64,000 nt of DNA, from positions 620,001 to 684,000 of the forward strand of contig NC_018027.1 of NCBI RefSeq assembly GCF_000266905.1, in the 5' to 3' direction. Below the pieces are notes generated by a model, which was given only the letters and a program-made list of their open reading frames with translations, ran no database searches and was not told where the DNA came from. The first letter of the stretch is position 1. Every line of letters begins with the position of its first letter. Positions 7,727 to 17,205 of the stretch are shown in pieces. Source of the DNA: Mycolicibacterium chubuense NBB4. Its GTDB lineage: Bacteria; Actinomycetota; Actinomycetes; Mycobacteriales; Mycobacteriaceae. The position numbers were made by a program, and so were the translations under genes.

Positions 7727-8797
7727 GTGGCGGGCGATTCCAAAGCGAAAGTGATTCCGCTGCACTCGAATTCGGGTCGCAGCGCGTCTCAGCGTCGAAC
7801 GGCCGCGCAGCGTGCCGACAACTCCCGCAGGCACCCCTCGCTGCTTGCCGACTCCGACGGCCGCGACTCGGCCGAAGACCTTGCCGCCGTCGTCCGCGAG
7901 ATCGACCAGCATCGGGCCGGTGGTGCCGGGGCCGGCGGCGCCGACTCGACTCCCACCGAACTCGCCAAGCGGATCTCCGCCGTCGGGGATTTCCTCCGCA
8001 AGCGGATGTCCGGCGACTACACCGTCGACGAGTTCGGGTTCGATCCGCACCTCAACAACGCAATCTTTCTTCCTTTGCTGAGAGTGTTCTTCAACTCCTG
8101 GTTCCGGGTTGAGGTCAGCGGAGTGGAGAATTTGCCGGAGACCGGGGCGGCGCTGGTCGTGGCCAACCACGCGGGCGTGCTGCCGTTCGACGGCTTGATG
8201 ACCTCGGTGGCCGTGCGCGACAAGCACCCCGCACACCGGGATCTGCGGCTGCTGGCCGCGGACATGGTGTTCGACATGCCCGTCGTCGGGCAGGCTGCGC
8301 GCAAGGCCGGCCACACCATGGCGTGCGTCGACGACGCGCACCGCCTGCTGGCCGCCGGGGAGCTGACCGCGGTGTTCCCCGAGGGCTACAAGGGGCTCGG
8401 CAAGCACTTCAAAGACCGCTACAAGCTGCAGCGTTTCGGCCGGGGCGGGTTCGTGTCGGCCGCGCTGCGCACGAAGGCGCCGATCGTGCCGTGCTCGATC
8501 GTCGGGTCCGAGGAGATCTACCCGATGGTCGCCGACGTCAAGTTGATCGCCCGGCTGCTGGGGCTGCCGTACTTCCCGGTGACGCCGCTGTTCCCGCTCG
8601 CGGGTCCGCTCGGCGTGGTGCCGCTGCCCTCGAAGTGGTACATCCAGTTCGGCGAACCGATCGACGTCAGCGACTACGACGAGTCCGCCGCCGAGGATCC
8701 GATGGTCACTTTCGAGCTGACCGACCAGGTGCGCGAGACCATCCAGCAGACGCTGTATCAGCTGCTGGCCAACCGGCGCAACACGTTCTTCGGCTGA
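7727..8797 (+). CDS. PlsC-type 1-acyl-glycerol-phosphate acyltransferase family protein (Rv0502-like)
   Basis: 356 residues. The N-terminal 100 residues are polar and Gln/Arg-rich; the PlsC domain follows. Acyltransferase block I reads VVANHAGVLPFDG, where the catalytic NHxxxxD is intact; block III is VFPEGYKGLGKHFKDRYKLQRFGRGGF; a later block is APIVPCSIVGSEEIYPM. It is expected to transfer an acyl chain to a lipid acceptor at the membrane; acceptor unknown. GTG 7727 was chosen for its GGGAGAGG site. In M. tuberculosis this gene is followed by cmaA2, which is absent here. Confidence 0.88.
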   Translation: MAGDSKAKVIPLHSNSGRSASQRRTAAQRADNSRRHPSLLADSDGRDSAEDLAAVVREIDQHRAGGAGAGGADSTPTELAKRISAVGDFLRKRMSGDYTVDEFGFDPHLNNAIFLPLLRVFFNSWFRVEVSGVENLPETGAALVVANHAGVLPFDGLMTSVAVRDKHPAHRDLRLLAADMVFDMPVVGQAARKAGHTMACVDDAHRLLAAGELTAVFPEGYKGLGKHFKDRYKLQRFGRGGFVSAALRTKAPIVPCSIVGSEEIYPMVADVKLIARLLGLPYFPVTPLFPLAGPLGVVPLPSKWYIQFGEPIDVSDYDESAAEDPMVTFELTDQVRETIQQTLYQLLANRRNTFFG

Positions 8798-8809
8798 CGC
8801 CTATATCGC

Positions 8810-9340
8810 CTAGCTGGTTTGCTTGGCAATCATCTTCCGCAGGGCCTCGTCGCGCGCCGCAGCGATCCGATCGCTCACCTCGTCGGCTTCGGTGTCCGAC
8901 TGCGCCTCGCCCATCACGGTGACGACACTCGTGAGCACGGGTTCGCCGTTCTCGTCGGTCACCTCGCCGCGGACCTCGGTGACCACCGCCCCGTGCGATT
9001 CGGTCACCGAGTCGAGATACGAGTCGAAGTAGAGCTTGTCGCCGGCCAGGATCGGGCGGTGGAAGGTGATCTTCTGGTCGCGGTGCAGCACCCGCTCCAT
9101 GTTGATCGGCACGTCGAACTGGTTGAAGATCTCCAGCTGGACCCGGCGGCCGGCCACCGCGAGGAAGGTCAGCGACGCGATCAGCGCGTCGTGACCGCAC
9201 TCCTTGGCCGCCTCTTCGGTGTAGTGCGCCGGATGGTCGTCCTTGACGGCCCGCGCGAACTCGCGGATCTTCTCGCGATCGACCTCGAAATAGTCCGGAT
9301 ACCGGTAGTGCGTTCCGATGATGTTTTCAGCGATGCTCAC
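8810..9340 (-). CDS. hadD: FAS-II-type (3R)-hydroxyacyl dehydratase subunit, UPF0336/HadD
   Basis: 176-residue MaoC-like hot-dog protein of the UPF0336 group (Rv0504c). The related HadA has the same length and fold and pairs with a catalytic hydratase-2 subunit. The Rv0504c orthologue of M. smegmatis has been reported as HadD, required for full-length alpha- and epoxy-mycolates. Visible features are the [24 protein letters not shown]-terminal segment and [34 protein letters not shown]. The catalytic DxxxxH hydratase-2 motif is not evident, as expected for a partner subunit. GTG start with purine-rich leader; convergent with the acyltransferase gene, 12 nt apart. Confidence 0.85.
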   Translation of the reverse strand: MSIAENIIGTHYRYPDYFEVDREKIREFARAVKDDHPAHYTEEAAKECGHDALIASLTFLAVAGRRVQLEIFNQFDVPINMERVLHRDQKITFHRPILAGDKLYFDSYLDSVTESHGAVVTEVRGEVTDENGEPVLTSVVTVMGEAQSDTEADEVSDRIAAARDEALRKMIAKQTS

Positions 9341-9370
9341 GACGTCTTCCCGTCCTCCAGTGCCGGCGCG

Positions 9371-9376
9371 AGCCTA
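9371..9376 (-). promoter_or_regulatory. -10 element of hadD
   Basis: TAGGCT on the minus strand; predicted start near 9364, leader of about 24 nt with GGGAAG before GTG 9340. Confidence 0.45.
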
Positions 9377-9416
9377 TCAGCGGCAGGATTGACGGCCCGG
9401 CCGTCGCGGCTTGCTG

Positions 9417-10322
9417 TTACTTCTTCTCGCGCCGCGACACCGCCGCGGCCAGGGCGCCCCCGACCGCACCGAGCGCCAGCGCCGACGGCACCCCGATGCG
9501 CGCCGCCTTGCGGGCGGTGCGGAAGTCCCGGATCTCCCAGCCGCGCTGCCGCGCCAGGTCCCGCAGATTGGCGTCCGGGTTGATCGCCACCGCGGTGCCG
9601 ACCAGCGACAGCATCGGCACGTCGTTGAAGCTGTCCGAGTACGCCGTGCACCGGCGCAGGTTGAGGCCCTCGCGGATGGCCAGCGACCGCACCGCGTGCG
9701 CCTTGCCCGTGCCGTGCAGGATGTCGCCGACCAGCCGGCCCGTGAACACCCCGTCGATCGACTCGGCCACCGTGCCCAGGGCTCCGGTCAGCCCCAGCCG
9801 GCGCGCGATCGTGTCCGCCAGTTCGTAGGGCGTCGCGGTGACCAGCCAGACCTGCTGGCCCGCGTCGAGATGCATCTGCGCCAGCGCCCGGGTGCCCGGC
9901 CAGATCTTGTCGGCGATGATCTCGTCGTAGGTCTCCTCCCCGAGCGCGACGAGCTCGGCGGTGGAGCGGCCCTCGATGAAGCTGAGCGCCTTGCGCCGCC
10001 CGGCGGCCACGTCGTCGCTGTTCTCCTTGCCGGTGAGCTGGAATTTCGCCTGCGCCACCGCGAACCGCGCGAGGTCTTTGTAGGTGAAGTACTCGCGGGC
10101 GGCCAGCCCGCGGGCGAAGTGGATCAACGACGACCCGTGCACCAGCGTGTTGTCGACGTCGAAGAAGGCCGCCGCCGTGAGATCGGGCGGTGGCGGGGGT
10201 GGCGTCGGCCCCGCGGGTTCCAGCTCGGTGAGGCCCGCGGCGGCGACCTCGGCGCTGATCTCCCCGGCGAATTCCTGCGCCCGGACGTCAGGCCGGTCCC
10301 CAGACCCTCCGGTGTCGGACAC
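9417..10322 (-). CDS. serB1: HAD-IB family phosphatase, SerB1-like
   Basis: 301 residues. HAD motif I is [15 protein letters not shown] (nucleophile Asp in DVDNT), motif II/III regions are [10 protein letters not shown] and the [16 protein letters not shown] segment carrying the DxxND metal site. It belongs to the HAD-IB/SerB group, named serB1 (Rv0505c) in mycobacteria; phosphoserine phosphatase activity is plausible but the true substrate is uncertain. The N-terminal 45 residues are acidic/proline-rich ([11 protein letters not shown]) and the C-terminus ends in a small hydrophobic stretch plus SRREKK, suggesting membrane attachment. In M. tuberculosis mmpS2/mmpL2 lie next to it; here they are missing. 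Confidence 0.85.
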   Translation of the reverse strand: MSDTGGSGDRPDVRAQEFAGEISAEVAAAGLTELEPAGPTPPPPPPDLTAAAFFDVDNTLVHGSSLIHFARGLAAREYFTYKDLARFAVAQAKFQLTGKENSDDVAAGRRKALSFIEGRSTAELVALGEETYDEIIADKIWPGTRALAQMHLDAGQQVWLVTATPYELADTIARRLGLTGALGTVAESIDGVFTGRLVGDILHGTGKAHAVRSLAIREGLNLRRCTAYSDSFNDVPMLSLVGTAVAINPDANLRDLARQRGWEIRDFRTARKAARIGVPSALALGAVGGALAAAVSRREKK

Positions 10323-10328
10323 GGCTAC

Positions 10329-10334
10329 AACATT
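10329..10334 (-). promoter_or_regulatory. -10 element, leaderless start of serB1
   Basis: TAATGT on the minus strand, followed by 6-7 nt and then GTG 10322. Confidence 0.5.
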
Positions 10335-10349
10335 AGGTCACCAGCTGGC

Positions 10350-10355
10350 GATACT
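10350..10355 (+). promoter_or_regulatory. -10 element, leaderless start of glutaredoxin-like gene
   Basis: GATACT followed by 6 nt and GTG 10362. The divergent serB1 promoter lies only about 16 nt away, so the two polymerase sites overlap face to face. Confidence 0.5.
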
Positions 10356-10361
10356 GGCGGG

Positions 10362-10616
10362 GTGGATCGACAGGTGCGGCTGCTCACCCGCGACGGATGC
10401 CCGATGTGCCAGACGGCGGCGACGCGCCTGGCCGAGCTGGCCGGCGAGCTCGGGTTCGTGTTCTTGGTCACCGACGTCGACGCCGAGGCCGCGGCGGGGG
10501 ACCCGTCGCTGCGGGCCGAATTCGGCGACCGGCTCCCGGTGGTGCTGCTCGACGGGCTGGAGCACAGCTATTGGGAGGTCGACGAGCCGAGGCTGCGGGC
10601 GGACCTCGCCGGCTGA
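10362..10616 (+). CDS. Glutaredoxin-like protein, DUF836 family (Rv0508-like)
   Basis: 84-residue thioredoxin-fold protein. The redox motif CPMC is at residues 13-16 after the first strand (VRLLTRDG), followed by the typical FLVTDVDAE strand and DRLPVVLLDG with the conserved cis-proline. Likely a small cytosolic thiol-disulfide protein; partner unknown. Start GTG 10362 is supported by a -10 element 6 nt upstream. Followed by an inverted-repeat element and then hemA. Confidence 0.85.
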   Translation: MDRQVRLLTRDGCPMCQTAATRLAELAGELGFVFLVTDVDAEAAAGDPSLRAEFGDRLPVVLLDGLEHSYWEVDEPRLRADLAG

Positions 10617-10621
10617 GCCCA

Positions 10622-10690
10622 TTCCCGCCGAACTTGCATTCCGTGTGGCGTGCACTCGCACTTTGCCTCGTGGAATGCAATTTCGGCGGA
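10622..10690. repeat. Intergenic inverted-repeat element, copy 1
   Basis: Left arm 10625-10642 (CCGCCGAACTTGCATTCC) and right arm 10672-10689 (GGAATGCAATTTCGGCGG) pair over 17 of 18 positions around a 29-nt loop. Lies between the glutaredoxin-like gene and hemA. Loop sequence resembles that of copy 4 (GGCGT, CACTCG, ACT, TGC in the same order). Confidence 0.9.
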
Positions 10691-10761
10691 AGAAGAGCAA
10701 ATTTGGTGGCCGGCTGGTGAACGACTACCGTTGACCGAGTGGTCTGCGTGGTGAGGAAGCC

Positions 10762-12126
10762 ATGAGCGTCTTGCTTTTCGGCGTCTCGCACCGCAGCGCG
10801 CCGGTATCCGTTCTGGAGAATCTGAGCACCGACGAGTCCGATCAGGCCAAGATCGTCGACCAGGTGCTGCAGTCGTCGCTGGTGACCGAGGCGATGGTGC
10901 TCTCCACCTGCAACCGCGTCGAAGTCTATGCGGTCGTCGAGGCCTTCCACGGCGGCCTGTCGGTGATCGGGCAGGTGCTCGCCGAGCACTCCGGGATGTC
11001 GCTGCACGACGTCACCAAGTACGCCTACGTCCGGTACGCCGAAGCCGCGGTCGAGCATCTGTTCGCCGTGGCCAGCGGCCTGGACTCCGCGGTGATCGGC
11101 GAAGCGCAGGTCCTCGGCCAGGTCCGGCGGGCCTACGCGGCGGCCGAGGCCAACCACACCGTCGGCCGCACCCTGCACGAGCTCTCCCAGCGCGCGCTGT
11201 CGGTCGGCAAGCGGGTCCACTCGGAGACCGGCATCGACGCCGCCGGCGCCTCGGTGGTGTCGGTGGCCCTGGACATGGCCGACCGCAAAGTCGGTTCGCT
11301 GGCCGGCCGCAAGGCGGTGGTGATCGGCGCCGGGTCGATGGGCGCGCTGGCATCCAAGCAGCTGATGCGGGCCGGGGTGGATCGCATCCACATCGTGAAC
11401 CGTTCGCTGCCGCGCGCCAAGAGGCTGGCCGAGAACATGCGGGCCCAGGGTGTGGCGGCCGACGCGTTCCCGTTCGATCATCTTCCGCCGCTGCTCACCG
11501 ACGCCGACGTCGTCGTCAGCTGCACCGGCGCGGTGCGCCCGGTGGTCTCCCTGGCCGACGTGCACCGCGGACTGGCGCACGGCGCGGAACGCAAGGAGCT
11601 GGTGATCTGCGACCTCGGCATGCCGAGAGACGTCGATCCGGCCGTGGCCGGGCTACCCGGCGTGTACGTCATCGACATGGAGCGCATCCTGCGTGAGCCG
11701 AAGGCCCGCACAGCTACCTCCGACGCCGAAGCCGCCCGCGCGATCGTCGCCGCCGAGGTGGCCAGTTACCTCGCCGGACAGCGCATGGCCGAGGTGACCC
11801 CCACCGTCACCGCGCTGCGCCAGCGCGCCGCCGACGTGGTCGAAGCCGAGCTGCTGCGGCTGGACAACCGGCTGCCCGATTTGGAGGCCGCCCACCGCGA
11901 CGAGGTCGCCAACACCGTGCGTCGCGTGGTCGACAAGCTCCTGCACGCCCCGACGGTGCGCGTCAAACAGCTGGCCGGCGCGCCGGGCGGGGACAGTTAC
12001 GCCGAAGCGCTGCGCGAACTGTTCGAACTCGACCAGCATGCGGTCGATGCCGTGGCGGCAAGCGAATTGCCCCTGCTCGGCGGAGACCTCGAGCCACTGA
12101 CCTCCGATCTCGACCCCACCGAGTGA
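10762..12126 (+). CDS. hemA: Glutamyl-tRNA reductase
   Basis: 454 residues. Catalyses NADPH-dependent reduction of glutamyl-tRNA to glutamate-1-semialdehyde, the committed step of C5-pathway haem synthesis. Catalytic Cys50 lies in [12 protein letters not shown]; the signature [11 protein letters not shown] is at residues 111-121; the NADPH loop [11 protein letters not shown] is at 187-198. The C-terminal dimerisation helix domain is complete. The leader contains GTGAGGAAG just before ATG 10762. First gene of hemA-hemC-hemD-hemB, with its dedicated partner hemL further along in the same window. Confidence 0.97.
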   Translation: MSVLLFGVSHRSAPVSVLENLSTDESDQAKIVDQVLQSSLVTEAMVLSTCNRVEVYAVVEAFHGGLSVIGQVLAEHSGMSLHDVTKYAYVRYAEAAVEHLFAVASGLDSAVIGEAQVLGQVRRAYAAAEANHTVGRTLHELSQRALSVGKRVHSETGIDAAGASVVSVALDMADRKVGSLAGRKAVVIGAGSMGALASKQLMRAGVDRIHIVNRSLPRAKRLAENMRAQGVAADAFPFDHLPPLLTDADVVVSCTGAVRPVVSLADVHRGLAHGAERKELVICDLGMPRDVDPAVAGLPGVYVIDMERILREPKARTATSDAEAARAIVAAEVASYLAGQRMAEVTPTVTALRQRAADVVEAELLRLDNRLPDLEAAHRDEVANTVRRVVDKLLHAPTVRVKQLAGAPGGDSYAEALRELFELDQHAVDAVAASELPLLGGDLEPLTSDLDPTE

Positions 12127-12151
12127 CGCCCTGCCCACTGAAAGCCGTGAC

Positions 12152-13087
12152 GTGATCCGCATAGGCACCCGGGGCAGTCTGCTGGCCACGACTCAGGCAG
12201 GTGTCATCCGGGACGCCCTGATCGCGGCCGGGCACGCTGCCGAACTCGTGATCGTCTCCACCGAGGGAGACCGCTCCGACGCTCCGATCGCCGACATCGG
12301 TGTCGGGGTGTTCACCGCCGCGCTGCGCGAAGCGATCGCCGACGGCACCGTCGACATGGCGGTGCATTCCTACAAGGATTTGCCGACCGCGACCGATCCG
12401 CGGTTCGTGATCGCCGCGATCCCGGTGCGCGAGGACCCTCGGGACGCCCTCGTCGCCCGTGACGGATTGGTGCTCGGAGAGTTGCCGGCAGGGTCGGTGA
12501 TCGGCACCTCGTCCCCGCGGCGGGTGGCACAGCTTAAAGCACTGGGTCTCGGTTTGGAAATTCGCCCCCTACGAGGCAACCTAGATACCAGGTTGAGCAG
12601 GGTGAGCAGCGGTGATCTCGACGCCGTCGTGGTGGCCCGAGCGGGATTGGCCCGTATCGGTCGCCTCGACGCTGTCACCGAGGCGCTGGAACCGGTACAG
12701 ATGTTGCCGGCGCCGGCCCAAGGTGCATTGGCAGTCGAGTGCCGTGCCGGGGACACCGGCCTGGCGACACTGTTGGCGGAGTTGGACGACGCCGACAGCC
12801 GGGCTGCGGTCACCGCAGAGCGAGCCCTGTTGGCCGAACTGGAGGCGGGGTGTTCCGCACCGGTGGGCGCGATCGCCGAGGTGGTCGAGTCCATCGATGA
12901 GGATGGCCGAGTCTTCGAAGAGCTGTCGCTGCGCGGTTGCGTGGCGACGCTGGACGGATCCGACGTGATCCGTGCGTCCGGTATCGGAACACCCGGTCGG
13001 GCACGGGAGCTGGGCCTCTCGGTAGCCGCGGAGCTGTTCGAGCTGGGAGCACGCGATCTGTTGGACGAACGCGGGAGAGACACATGA
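12152..13087 (+). CDS. hemC: Porphobilinogen deaminase (hydroxymethylbilane synthase)
   Basis: 311 residues. Polymerises four porphobilinogens to hydroxymethylbilane on a covalently bound dipyrromethane primer. The primer-carrying Cys is Cys234 in [11 protein letters not shown]; the active-site loop VHSYKDLPT is at residues 71-79; substrate arginines lie in [11 protein letters not shown] and [11 protein letters not shown] start 25 nt after hemA. Its stop overlaps the hemD start in ATGA. Confidence 0.97.
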   Translation: MIRIGTRGSLLATTQAGVIRDALIAAGHAAELVIVSTEGDRSDAPIADIGVGVFTAALREAIADGTVDMAVHSYKDLPTATDPRFVIAAIPVREDPRDALVARDGLVLGELPAGSVIGTSSPRRVAQLKALGLGLEIRPLRGNLDTRLSRVSSGDLDAVVVARAGLARIGRLDAVTEALEPVQMLPAPAQGALAVECRAGDTGLATLLAELDDADSRAAVTAERALLAELEAGCSAPVGAIAEVVESIDEDGRVFEELSLRGCVATLDGSDVIRASGIGTPGRARELGLSVAAELFELGARDLLDERGRDT

Positions 13088-14790
13088 CTCGCCAGATGAG
13101 CTTGCGAGGGCGCAAGGGCAAGCCCGGTCGCATCACGTTCGTCGGTTCCGGCCCGGGTGATCCGGGCCTGCTGACGACGCGAGCCCGCACCGTGCTGGCC
13201 AACGCCGCACTCGTGTTCACCGACCCCGACGTGCCCGAAGCGGTGCTGGCCCTGGTGGGCTCCGAGCTGCCGCCGCCGTCGGGACCGTTGCCCGCCGACG
13301 CGGCCCCGGCAGCCGCCAAGGCCGATGCCGCCGACAAGCCGGCGGTCGACGACGCGAAGCCGGCCGACGCGGTCGACCAGGCGACGGTCATCCCCGGTGG
13401 GCCCGATGTGCGGCCCGCGCTGGGCGATCCCGCCGAAGTCGCCAAGACGCTGGCCGCCGAGGCTCGCGGTGGCGTGGACGTCGTGCGCCTGGTCGCCGGC
13501 GATCCGCTGTCTGTCGACGCGGTCATCACCGAGGTGCAGGCGCTGGCCCGCACCCAGCTGCAGTTCGAGGTCGTGCCCGGGCTGCCCGACACCTCGGCCG
13601 TGCCCACCTATGCGGGGCTGCCGCTGGGTTCGTCGCACACGGTCGCCGACGTGCGCGACCCGAACGTCGACTGGGCTGCGCTGGCCGCCGCGCCGGGACC
13701 GCTGATCCTGCACGCCACGGCCTCACATCTGCCCGAGGCGGCGCGCACCCTCATCGAGTACGGCCTGGCCGACAGCACGCCGGCCGTGGTGACCGCCAAC
13801 GGCACCACCTGCCAGCAGCGCTCGGTGGAGACGACGCTGGCCGGACTGCTCGACAAGGCCACCCTCGCGGGCACCGAACCCACGGGCCCGCTGACCGGCA
13901 CGCTGGTCGTCACGATCGGTCGCACCGTCACCAACCGCGCCAAGCTGAACTGGTGGGAGAGCCGCGCGCTCTACGGCTGGACCGTGCTGGTGCCGCGCAC
14001 CAAGGACCAGGCGGGCGAGATGAGCGATCGGCTGGTCGGGCACGGCGCGCTGCCGATCGAGGTGCCGACGATCGCGGTCGAGCCGCCGCGCAGCCCGGCC
14101 CAGATGGAAAGGGCCGTCAAGGGTTTGGTCGACGGGCGCTTCCAGTGGGTGGTGTTCACGTCCACCAACGCCGTGCGCGCGGTGTGGGAGAAGTTCAACG
14201 AGTTCGGTCTGGATGCCCGCGCCTTCTCGGGTGTCAAGATCGCCTGCGTCGGTCAGGCCACCGCCGACCGGGTCCGGGCGTTCGGCATCAACCCCGAGCT
14301 GGTGCCGACGGGTGAGCAGAGCTCGCTCGGCCTGCTCGACGAATTCCCGCCCTACGACGACATTTTCGATCCGGTCAACCGGGTGCTGCTGCCGCGCGCC
14401 GACATCGCCACCGAGACGCTGGCCGAGGGACTGCGCGAACGCGGCTGGGAGATCGAGGACGTCACGGCTTATCGCACCGTGCGTGCGGCCCCGCCGCCCG
14501 CGCACACCCGCGAGATGATCAAGACGGGTGGCTTCGACGCGGTGTGCTTCACGTCGAGCTCGACGGTGCGCAACCTGGTCGGCATCGCCGGTAAGCCGCA
14601 CGCCCGCACCATCGTTGCGTGCATCGGCCCGAAAACAGCGGAGACGGCAGCGGAATTCGGTCTGCGCGTCGATGTGCAGCCCGACGTGGCAGCGGTCGGC
14701 CCGCTGGTGGAGGCGCTCGCTGAGCACGCCGCCCGCCTGCGCGCCGAGGGTGCGTTGCCGCCACCGCGGAAGAAGAGCCGCCGCCGCTAG
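13084..14790 (+). CDS. hemD: Fused uroporphyrinogen-III methyltransferase-like / uroporphyrinogen-III synthase
   Basis: 568 residues in two parts. Residues about 15-270 follow the SUMT (CysG/CobA) fold, starting with [19 protein letters not shown]. Residues about 290-550 are HemD, with [48 protein letters not shown] and [17 protein letters not shown]; this half closes and inverts ring D to give uroporphyrinogen III. The methyltransferase half is unusual: an Ala/Asp/Pro-rich insert (about 74-110) interrupts it, and the GDPxxFGRGxEE-type motif is reduced to [15 protein letters not shown]. Methylation (sirohaem branch) may be lost or altered. Starts in ATGA overlap with hemC; very basic C-terminus KKSRRR. 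Confidence 0.9.
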   Translation: MTRQMSLRGRKGKPGRITFVGSGPGDPGLLTTRARTVLANAALVFTDPDVPEAVLALVGSELPPPSGPLPADAAPAAAKADAADKPAVDDAKPADAVDQATVIPGGPDVRPALGDPAEVAKTLAAEARGGVDVVRLVAGDPLSVDAVITEVQALARTQLQFEVVPGLPDTSAVPTYAGLPLGSSHTVADVRDPNVDWAALAAAPGPLILHATASHLPEAARTLIEYGLADSTPAVVTANGTTCQQRSVETTLAGLLDKATLAGTEPTGPLTGTLVVTIGRTVTNRAKLNWWESRALYGWTVLVPRTKDQAGEMSDRLVGHGALPIEVPTIAVEPPRSPAQMERAVKGLVDGRFQWVVFTSTNAVRAVWEKFNEFGLDARAFSGVKIACVGQATADRVRAFGINPELVPTGEQSSLGLLDEFPPYDDIFDPVNRVLLPRADIATETLAEGLRERGWEIEDVTAYRTVRAAPPPAHTREMIKTGGFDAVCFTSSSTVRNLVGIAGKPHARTIVACIGPKTAETAAEFGLRVDVQPDVAAVGPLVEALAEHAARLRAEGALPPPRKKSRRR

Positions 14791-14811
14791 CCGCGAGGAG
14801 GATGGCAGTCC

Positions 14812-15792
14812 ATGCCCTTTCCGGGTCACCGTCCACGGAGGCTGCGCACCACCCCGGCCATGCGCCGGCTGGTAGCCGAGACATCGCTGGAGCCACGGCA
14901 TCTCGTGTTGCCGATGTTCGTGGCCGACGGCATCGCCGAACCGCGCGAGATCGGGTCGATGCCCGGTGTCGTGCAGCACACCAGGGATTCGCTGCGCCGC
15001 GCGGCTGACGACGCCGTCCGGGCGGGCGTGGGCGGGTTGATGCTTTTCGGCATCCCCCGGGAGGACGACAAGGACCCGCTGGGATCGGCCGGTGTCGACC
15101 CGGACGGAATCCTCAACGTCGCGCTGCGGGACCTGGCCGCCGACCTCGGCGATGCCACGGTGCTGATGGCCGACACCTGCCTCGACGAGTTCACCGACCA
15201 CGGCCACTGCGGGATCGTCGACGCCGACGGCCGGGTCGACAACGACGCGACCAACCACCGGTATGTGGAACTCGCTGTCGCACAAGCGAATGCGGGTGCG
15301 CACGTGGTGAGCCCGAGCGGGATGATGGACGGTCAGGTCGCCGCGATCCGCAACGGGCTCGACGCCGAGGGGCTCACCGACACCGCCGTCCTGGCCTACG
15401 CGGCGAAGTTCGCCTCGGGCTTCTACGGCCCGTTCCGTGAGGCCGTGGCGTCCAGCCTGCAGGGCGACCGGCGCACGTACCAGCAGAATCCGGGCAACGC
15501 CCGCGAGGCGATCCACGAGGTGGACCTCGACGTCGACGAAGGCGCCGACATCATCATGGTCAAGCCTGCGATGGCCTACCTCGACGTGCTCCGCGCCGCC
15601 GCCGACGTCTCGCCGGTTCCGGTTGCGGCGTACCAGGTTTCGGGCGAGTACTCGATGATCAGCGCGGCGGCCGCCCACGGCTGGATCGACCTGAAGACCG
15701 TGGTGCTCGAGACGTTGACCGGCATCCGGCGCGCCGGCGGCGACATCGTGCTGACCTACTGGGCCGTCGACGTGGCCCGGTGGCTGTCGTGA
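14812..15792 (+). CDS. hemB: Delta-aminolevulinic acid dehydratase (porphobilinogen synthase)
   Basis: 326 residues. Condenses two aminolevulinates to porphobilinogen. The two substrate-binding lysines are Lys199 (LAYAAKFASGFYGPFR) and the Schiff-base Lys251 (DIIMVKPAMAYLD). The zinc-site region reads DTCLDEFTDHGHCG: Cys123 and Cys133 are present but the middle ligand is Asp125 where E. coli has Cys. AGGAGG-type site (CGAGGAGGATGG) before ATG 14812. Order A-C-D-B puts the enzyme acting second (HemB) last. Confidence 0.96.
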   Translation: MPFPGHRPRRLRTTPAMRRLVAETSLEPRHLVLPMFVADGIAEPREIGSMPGVVQHTRDSLRRAADDAVRAGVGGLMLFGIPREDDKDPLGSAGVDPDGILNVALRDLAADLGDATVLMADTCLDEFTDHGHCGIVDADGRVDNDATNHRYVELAVAQANAGAHVVSPSGMMDGQVAAIRNGLDAEGLTDTAVLAYAAKFASGFYGPFREAVASSLQGDRRTYQQNPGNAREAIHEVDLDVDEGADIIMVKPAMAYLDVLRAAADVSPVPVAAYQVSGEYSMISAAAAHGWIDLKTVVLETLTGIRRAGGDIVLTYWAVDVARWLS

Positions 15793-16244
15793 CCGGGCCG
15801 TCTCCCGCCCGCCCCCCGGAGCCGTCCCCGCAATCCGCCCGACCCGGTGGATCGTCTCCCGCCCGCCCCCCGGATGTCGACACCGGATTCTGGCTGTGGC
15901 TGGTGGCCCTGCCGTTGATGGTCGCCGGCTACGTCGTCGACCTGCTGACGACCGGGCTCTCCGGACTGGTGCTGGCGATCAGCATCGTGTTCGTCGTCCT
16001 GATGGCCACGGTCGTCGTCACGTTCCTGATCCTGATGCGGCAGGGATACCGGTGGGCGCGCACCGTCCTGACGGGCGGCGCCATCGCTGCGGTGGTCTAT
16101 TCGGTCAGCAAGCTCTTCACGGTCGAGCGCCACACGGCCGCGGCCGTGGCCTATGCCGCGCCGGTCATCATCGGCTCCGTGCTCGTGTGCGGGGGAGCGT
16201 TCCTGCTGCACCGCAAGGATGCCCACGACTTCTTCACGCGGTGA
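15789..16244 (+). CDS. Small integral membrane protein (Rv0513-like)
   Basis: 151 residues. A 35-residue Pro/Ser/Arg-rich N-terminus is followed by about four hydrophobic segments (WLWLVALPLMVAGYVVDLL, LVLAISIVFVVLMATVVVTFLI, WARTVLTGGAIAAVVYSV, VAYAAPVIIGSVLVCGGAFLL). GTG 15789 was chosen because it overlaps the hemB stop in GTGA; GTG 15780 is possible. No enzymatic motif. The proline-rich tail contains two copies of a 22-bp direct repeat. Confidence 0.8.
   Translation: MTGPSPARPPEPSPQSARPGGSSPARPPDVDTGFWLWLVALPLMVAGYVVDLLTTGLSGLVLAISIVFVVLMATVVVTFLILMRQGYRWARTVLTGGAIAAVVYSVSKLFTVERHTAAAVAYAAPVIIGSVLVCGGAFLLHRKDAHDFFTR
15799..15875 (+). repeat. Direct repeat inside the proline-rich N-terminus
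   Basis: The stretch TCTCCCGCCCGCCCCCCGGA appears at about 15800-15820 and again at about 15854-15874, 54 bp apart, so in frame; both encode the SPARPP peptide. Confidence 0.7.
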
Positions 16245-16248
16245 GGCG

Positions 16249-16740
16249 GTGACGCCCGTCGACGCGGACGTCGCCGGCTACGTGCGCGCCCAGGCGACGA
16301 TCGCATCGCTGGTCAACGTCGTCGTCAACCCCGGAATCGATTGGCTCTCCTCGCGGCATGAAGGGCCGCAGACGATCTGGGCCGCCGACGGAGTGGTGGT
16401 CAACTTCGCGATCACGTCGCTGATTCTGTCGAGCCTGGTGGGAGCATTCGCGGCGTATGGAGCGCGCCGGAAGATCCGGCTGGGGCAACTGGCCGGCGCC
16501 GCCGCCGGCCCGCGCCGGCTGCCGTACCGCGGTTGGCTGGCCGGCCTCGTCCTGGGCGCGGTCGCGGCAGCACTGGTGATCGTGGCGTGCCGGCTGCTCG
16601 ATGTCGCCGGGGTGGTCACGGTGTCGCTGATGCCGCTGCTGGCGGCGAAAGCGGTCTACTCCGGGGTGCTCGGCTTTGTGGTTGCGCGCTCGGTCATCCT
16701 GCGACAACTCGGGCGACCGGCCGCGAGGGGAGCACAGTAG
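16249..16740 (+). CDS. Hypothetical integral membrane protein
   Basis: 163 residues with about four hydrophobic segments (TIASLVNVVVNPGI, VVVNFAITSLILSSLVGAFAAYG, WLAGLVLGAVAAALVIVACRLL, AAKAVYSGVLGFVVA). GTG start 4 nt after the preceding stop, so translation is probably coupled. No recognised family. Part of the five-gene membrane-protein tail behind hemB. Confidence 0.75.
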   Translation: MTPVDADVAGYVRAQATIASLVNVVVNPGIDWLSSRHEGPQTIWAADGVVVNFAITSLILSSLVGAFAAYGARRKIRLGQLAGAAAGPRRLPYRGWLAGLVLGAVAAALVIVACRLLDVAGVVTVSLMPLLAAKAVYSGVLGFVVARSVILRQLGRPAARGAQ

Positions 16741-16752
16741 GCTGACCCGACC

Positions 16753-17205
16753 ATGACCGCGTCCACACCGCCGCCGGCGAATCGGCCCCGTCTGGTCGAC
16801 GTGGCCTTCTGGTGCTTCATCGCCGGCGCCGTCGTGATGATCGTGGGCGGGCTGCTGGCCGCGACGGCGTCGTATGAGGCCGCCCGCGCCGCGATCCCGG
16901 CCTCCGTCGGGGACGACCAGGTGCGCAGCTACCTCACCCTTTATCGCGGGCTGGGTGTGGGCGCGGTGGTGGTCGCCGGGGCGCTGGCCTTCCTCGGCGG
17001 GCGGGCCCGCCGCGGGGACGCACGATTCCGTCTCGCGACGTTGGGGCTGGCGTTCGCCACGGTCGTCGTCGTGGGGCTGTTCGCGCTCGGTGTCGGTGTC
17101 GCGCAGCCGTTGATCCTGCTGTCGCTGCTCCCGATCCTGGTGGGGGCGGCGCTGTTCACCCGGCCGGCAGCCCGCGCCTGGTACGACCGTGAGGACCTTG
17201 CGTGA
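16753..17205 (+). CDS. Hypothetical integral membrane protein
   Basis: 150 residues with four clear hydrophobic segments (VAFWCFIAGAVVMIVGGLLAAT, GLGVGAVVVAGALAFLGG, LATLGLAFATVVVVGLFALGV, PLILLSLLPILVGAALFTRP). TAGGCT lies 9 nt before ATG 16753, so a near-leaderless promoter may add to read-through from hemB. No known domain. Stop overlaps the next GTG in GTGA. Confidence 0.75.
   Translation: MTASTPPPANRPRLVDVAFWCFIAGAVVMIVGGLLAATASYEAARAAIPASVGDDQVRSYLTLYRGLGVGAVVVAGALAFLGGRARRGDARFRLATLGLAFATVVVVGLFALGVGVAQPLILLSLLPILVGAALFTRPAARAWYDREDLA

Noticed and set aside
10622..10690. Classical intrinsic terminators for the inverted-repeat elements
   Set aside because: No U-tract follows any of the hairpins and the loops are 24-29 nt; conserved loops point to a repeat element. 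Termination as a side effect is still possible.
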